Source: Treponema sp. (lineage in GTDB: Bacteria; Spirochaetota; Spirochaetia; Treponematales; Breznakiellaceae). From it: a DNA stretch of 53,014 nucleotides. The notes beneath the pieces were generated by a model. It saw only the letters and a program-made list of their open reading frames with translations, searched no databases and was not told where the DNA came from. The position numbers were made by a program, and so were the translations under genes. This document shows, in pieces, positions 50,652 to 53,014 of this stretch. Every line of letters begins with the position of its first letter. Within the stretch, counting starts at the first letter, position 1. The stretch covers positions 1 to 53,014 of the forward strand of contig JAIROG010000127.1 in assembly GCA_031257675.1 (NCBI GenBank). The letters are read 5' to 3'.

Positions 50652-51722
50652 TTACGGCGCAATCCGGTAGGCGCATTTCGCTGTGGCGACCGGACGCATA
50701 ATGGCCGCATCTTCGCGTTCAACGGTGATGCCGCGTACAAGGCTGTTGTTTGAAAGCGGCGCCGTTGAATTCCATTGAACAACAAAGGGCGTTTCATAGG
50801 CGCCAACCAGAATCATTTCCTCTCCATAGGGCTTGGTCATTCTGAACCGGGTGTTATCGGGGATCTGCCGGGTCTCTCCGGCTCTGATAAAATTGTTGTC
50901 ACGGGGCGAAAGCGGGTAAATCACCTGCGTGTCGCCATATACGTCGATATGGGTAATCTTGAACCAAGCGTCCTTCTCAGAATAGATGCGCAACGTCATA
51001 TAATCGCCGTCACGGTAATCGCCGCCAACCCTATCCGTTTGCGCCGTGAACCGCCACGGGTTGCCCGCGCCGGAGTAGAGGGCGTTTGCCAAGTTCACCT
51101 CCGCCGCGCCGCCTTTAGGCGCTTCCAACAGCGCGGCGAAACGCGGATTAGGAATCACCGCCGCCGCCCGTATGCTCGTAACCGCCCGCTCCACATCCGT
51201 CGCATGAATGACAAGCCGGTATTCCCCGCCCAGCCGCGTCATTTTGCCATACACCAGCGTCTGCGCCCCAAACTGTTTTCCAATAGATTGCGCCGACTCT
51301 TCGCTGACATTGCCGGAATACTGATATTCCAGTTCTCGTTGTATGAGTTCCAAATTGCGCCGGTCAACGAGCGCAAAAGACCGGCTGTCCTCAAAATGAA
51401 TCCAGAGTTCCTCAAAAATATAATCGGAGAGCGCCTGCGCGTCCGACTCAACAGTGAGAAGCGCGATGTTTGTATTTGCGGGCAGGTGATCCATATAATA
51501 CGCCGCAATGTCCGCCAGCGCTTCGTCCAGCGAGACGCCTTTTTCGGTATAAGAGGGATTGGCCGAATCGGAAACGGGGGCTGAGAAAGGCTGCGCCAAG
51601 CCGCCTGCCGTTTTTATGGAATCAGGCTGAAAGGCAGGGTATTGACTCGTGCAAGCCATAACAAGAGCCAAAGATAGAACGCCCGGCACAAACAACCCGC
51701 ATGAACATTTTATCATTTCCAT
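50652..51722 (-). CDS. Lipoprotein with CsgG-like and DUF4384 domains
   Basis: A 356-residue lipoprotein (signal peptide ending LALVMAC). Residues about 60-200 resemble the CsgG/curli-secretion or penicillin-binding-protein-activator fold: IALLTVESDAQALSDYIFEEL, FALVDRRNLELIQRELEYQ, AQSIGKQFGAQTLVYGKM. The C-terminal part (DGDYMTLRIYSEKDAWFKIT, VIYPLSPRDNNFIRAGET) matches DUF4384, a domain often encoded next to caspase-like proteases. Start at ATG 51722; ATG two codons later also fits. It heads a two-gene unit with the caspase-TPR gene, which suggests they work together in the envelope (inference). Confidence 0.85.
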   Translation of the reverse strand: MEMIKCSCGLFVPGVLSLALVMACTSQYPAFQPDSIKTAGGLAQPFSAPVSDSANPSYTEKGVSLDEALADIAAYYMDHLPANTNIALLTVESDAQALSDYIFEELWIHFEDSRSFALVDRRNLELIQRELEYQYSGNVSEESAQSIGKQFGAQTLVYGKMTRLGGEYRLVIHATDVERAVTSIRAAAVIPNPRFAALLEAPKGGAAEVNLANALYSGAGNPWRFTAQTDRVGGDYRDGDYMTLRIYSEKDAWFKITHIDVYGDTQVIYPLSPRDNNFIRAGETRQIPDNTRFRMTKPYGEEMILVGAYETPFVVQWNSTAPLSNNSLVRGITVEREDAAIMRPVATAKCAYRIAP

Positions 51723-51817
51723 AATAGCAGTATACCATCTTATGGAAAGAAATGTAAAGCCGTCGGCGCGTCTTTAAAAATTTGTCCGCCAACGAGCGCG
51801 CCGCAGACGTTACCGCC

Positions 51818-51889
51818 GTATTGAACAACTTCCGCTAAAAAAACGGCGGATTTTAGTCAAATCCGCAAGACTTGTTCAACAAGTCCAAT
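51818..51889 (-). repeat. Shortened copy of the dispersed hairpin repeat, copy 3
   Basis: In minus-strand order: a minimal hairpin 1, GACTTGTTCAACAAGTC (51869-51885), lacking the CGGTT loop; hairpin 2, GCGGATTT-N5-AAATCCGC (51846-51866), nearly the same stem as copy 2; then the spacer TTTTTTTAGCGG as in copy 2. The hairpin 3 arm is lost. Confidence 0.65.
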
Positions 51890-51985
51890 AAAGAAATTTC
51901 TGATTTGAAATTCAAATTGTTTGAGCCGTCTTTAAATTCAGGCGAAAGCCCTTCGAAAATAGAAAAGATGTCTCTATCAGTCAAC

Positions 51986-52495
51986 CAGCGCCACCAAAGG
52001 TGGCGGCTTGTGGGAGTCCCCTAAAAGGGTCCGTCTCGTAGTCCCTGGTCTTCGTCCAGCCGCTCGGCGTCTTCCCGACACTTTACGCGCCTCCGTATCT
52101 TTTTCTCATCCATCCCGACCGTCGTGACACAGCGGCCGCGGCTCCAGAAGCGGTCTCCCCAGCATGGCTTTGTTCGTAAGCTTTTTGCTTGTTGGAAAAC
52201 GGCTGTCGCCGTTTTTCCCTTCAGGACACCCATCGCTTCGGAAATCGCCAGCTTCGAGGGTGTTATCGTCATTTCAAGTGTTTCTATTTTCTTCCATCGC
52301 GGATTGCTCTGATTTTCTTCTCCACATATTCCTTTATAGTCCCCTGCAATATCCTGCGCCGATATTCGGGGGGGGGGGGGGGCAACCGCATTTACGCGCG
52401 GCGCGCGCGGCCTTTTTCCTCTTTGCCATTGTTTCTTCTCCTTCCGGCTTTATGGCGAGCCGGTCAGTACATGGCCGCCGCCATAGACGGCGGTT
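51986..52495 (-). mobile_element. tnpA: IS200/IS605-family element, inactivated
   Basis: The tnpA-like frame begins at ATG 52427-52429 behind AGGAG (MAKRKKAARAARK), is interrupted by a run of 15 C (minus strand), resumes in another frame with PEYRRRILQGTIKEYVEKKI, stops, and resumes with KLAISEAMGVLKGKTA, WGDRFWSRGRCVTTVGMDE, ending at 52021. The segment that should hold the HxH of the HUH active site is deleted. Stem-loops lie at both ends: CCGCCG/CGGCGG (52475-52493) and CGCCACC/GGTGGCG (51989-52005), as expected for this family. No tnpB. Confidence 0.75.
52368..52382 (+). repeat. Run of 15 G
   Basis: An uninterrupted G15 inside the tnpA relic, replacing about a dozen expected codons. Such tracts slip readily in replication and are error-prone in assembly. 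Confidence 0.95.
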
Positions 52496-52800
52496 TCTTA
52501 ATCAGGCTTCAAGGTTGAATCTCTAAAGTTATGTGTCGCCGCGGGCAATTGCGGATTAGACATACCGGAAATCTGAAACAAGGCTTCAAGTACAGTCGTT
52601 TTTCCGCAGTCATTTCTGCCAGTTATGAGATTGCCTTTTAAATTCTCTAATTTCAATCCGGCGATAGACCTAAAAAGCGGCGGTTTTTGGGAAAGTCTCA
52701 TAAGGCTGGCGTTTCTTTAGGAATTTATACAAGGGCAAATGACAATTTTCGTCAAGCCCCTTGTCCAATCCTCCATTTCCGCTTATAATGGAAAAGGCCG

Positions 52801-52947
52801 CCCAAGTCATCCCCGTCGCGAGGAATTGCCGGCGTAAAAAGACACGGTTGTTCTGTTTCAGAGCTAATTATTGAATGTCAAAGCATCAATAATGGTATTT
52901 TGAAAGAACTTATCGAAATTCACAGCTTTGATAGTTCTACGATTTAG
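52801..52947 (+). pseudogene. C-terminal gene fragment, family unknown
   Basis: A plausible protein end (GCSVSELIIECQSINNGIL then KELIEIHSFDSSTI) is open from 52788 to the stop at 52945-52947 without a start codon of its own. It may be the tail of a gene lost upstream. No function is assigned. Confidence 0.3.
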
Positions 52948-52966
52948 ATAGGGGAAGAGGAAGTAA

Positions 52967-53014
52967 ATGCAGACAAAAGGTTTATCAGAGAAAGAACGGG
53001 AATTCTTGATGGAG
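52967..53014 (+). CDS. Start of a gene cut by the window edge
   Basis: ATG 52967 follows GGGAAGAGG by a suitable distance and is open to the window end (MQTKGLSEKEREFLME). Only 16 residues are visible, too few to identify. Confidence 0.45.
   Translation, partial: MQTKGLSEKEREFLME

Larger units (their letters stand above)
51853..52701 (-). pseudogene. AAA ATPase gene split by an IS200/IS605 relic
   Basis: The N-terminal 60 codons at 52498-52701 give KLENLKGNLITGRNDCGKTT with a Walker A motif (GRNDCGKTT) followed by LEALFQISGMSNPQLP and THNFRDSTL, typical of AAA_15-type ATPases with a role in defence or repair. The frame ends at the IS boundary. Beyond the IS, at 51985-51853, the minus strand continues TDRDIFSIFEGLSPEFKDGS and NNLNFKSEISLLDLL, which plausibly follows on in this protein family, and then stops inside hairpin repeat copy 3. 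Walker B and the C-terminal half are missing, so the gene is dead. Joining across the IS is inference. Confidence 0.6.

Overview
The window looks like chromosome of a Treponema-like spirochaete with moderately high GC. The main grounds are the gene neighbourhoods: grpE-dnaK-dnaJ together, and carD overlapping ispD, an arrangement I recall from Treponema pallidum. Spirochaete-type exported proteins, a TrpB2-type tryptophan synthase and many decayed mobile remnants fit a host-associated treponeme, but the genus is an inference and no database search was possible.

Layout. 1-3010 is accessory and partly decayed: a frameshifted gene, an unknown gene, a family 2 glycosyltransferase, a radical-SAM relic that lost one cluster cysteine, and a DNA methyltransferase relic. 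3350-3476 is a three-hairpin repeat. 4011-9282 is conserved core: grpE, dnaK, dnaJ, carD, ispD. 9396-11504 is an rtcB-prfH RNA-repair and ribosome-rescue pair. 11693-17376 holds tRNA-Asn, trpB2, mutS2, an exported protein and an NlpC/P60 hydrolase. 18662-25125 is a probable carbohydrate operon: MFS transporter, esterase, sugar-phosphate isomerase-like protein, two ABC permeases and a binding lipoprotein. 25298-28972 holds cardiolipin synthase, a YciO protein, a deoxycytidylate-deaminase-like protein and an unknown gene.

29209-35245 is the most striking block: seven tightly coupled genes encoding TerD- and AIM24-type proteins followed by a CitE-like lyase, an ATP-grasp ligase, a PRTase with a TRSP domain, a StiP-type PRTase with a Pelota-like tail and a HAD phosphatase. 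This matches the Ter-linked nucleoside-like metabolite pathway proposed from comparative genomics. It lies between a three-hairpin repeat and a phage/IS630 graveyard (35430-36510).

36792-46495 returns to core genes (RNase H-like protein, L28, cysteine desulfurase, HD-GYP protein, mnmE and others) with a GyrI/EamA relic and tRNA-Ala. 46497-48135 is a decayed alpha-E and circularly permuted ATP-grasp pair cut by an antisense group II intron fragment. 48717-51722 encodes a secreted caspase-like protease with ten TPRs and its partner lipoprotein. 51853-52701 is an ATPase gene interrupted by an IS200/IS605 relic that contains a run of 15 G.

Themes: (1) a dispersed hairpin repeat with conserved loops and diverged but still complementary stems; (2) several promoters so close to the start codon that messages would be nearly leaderless; (3) many frameshifts, several at homopolymers, so either gene decay or uncorrected sequencing error.
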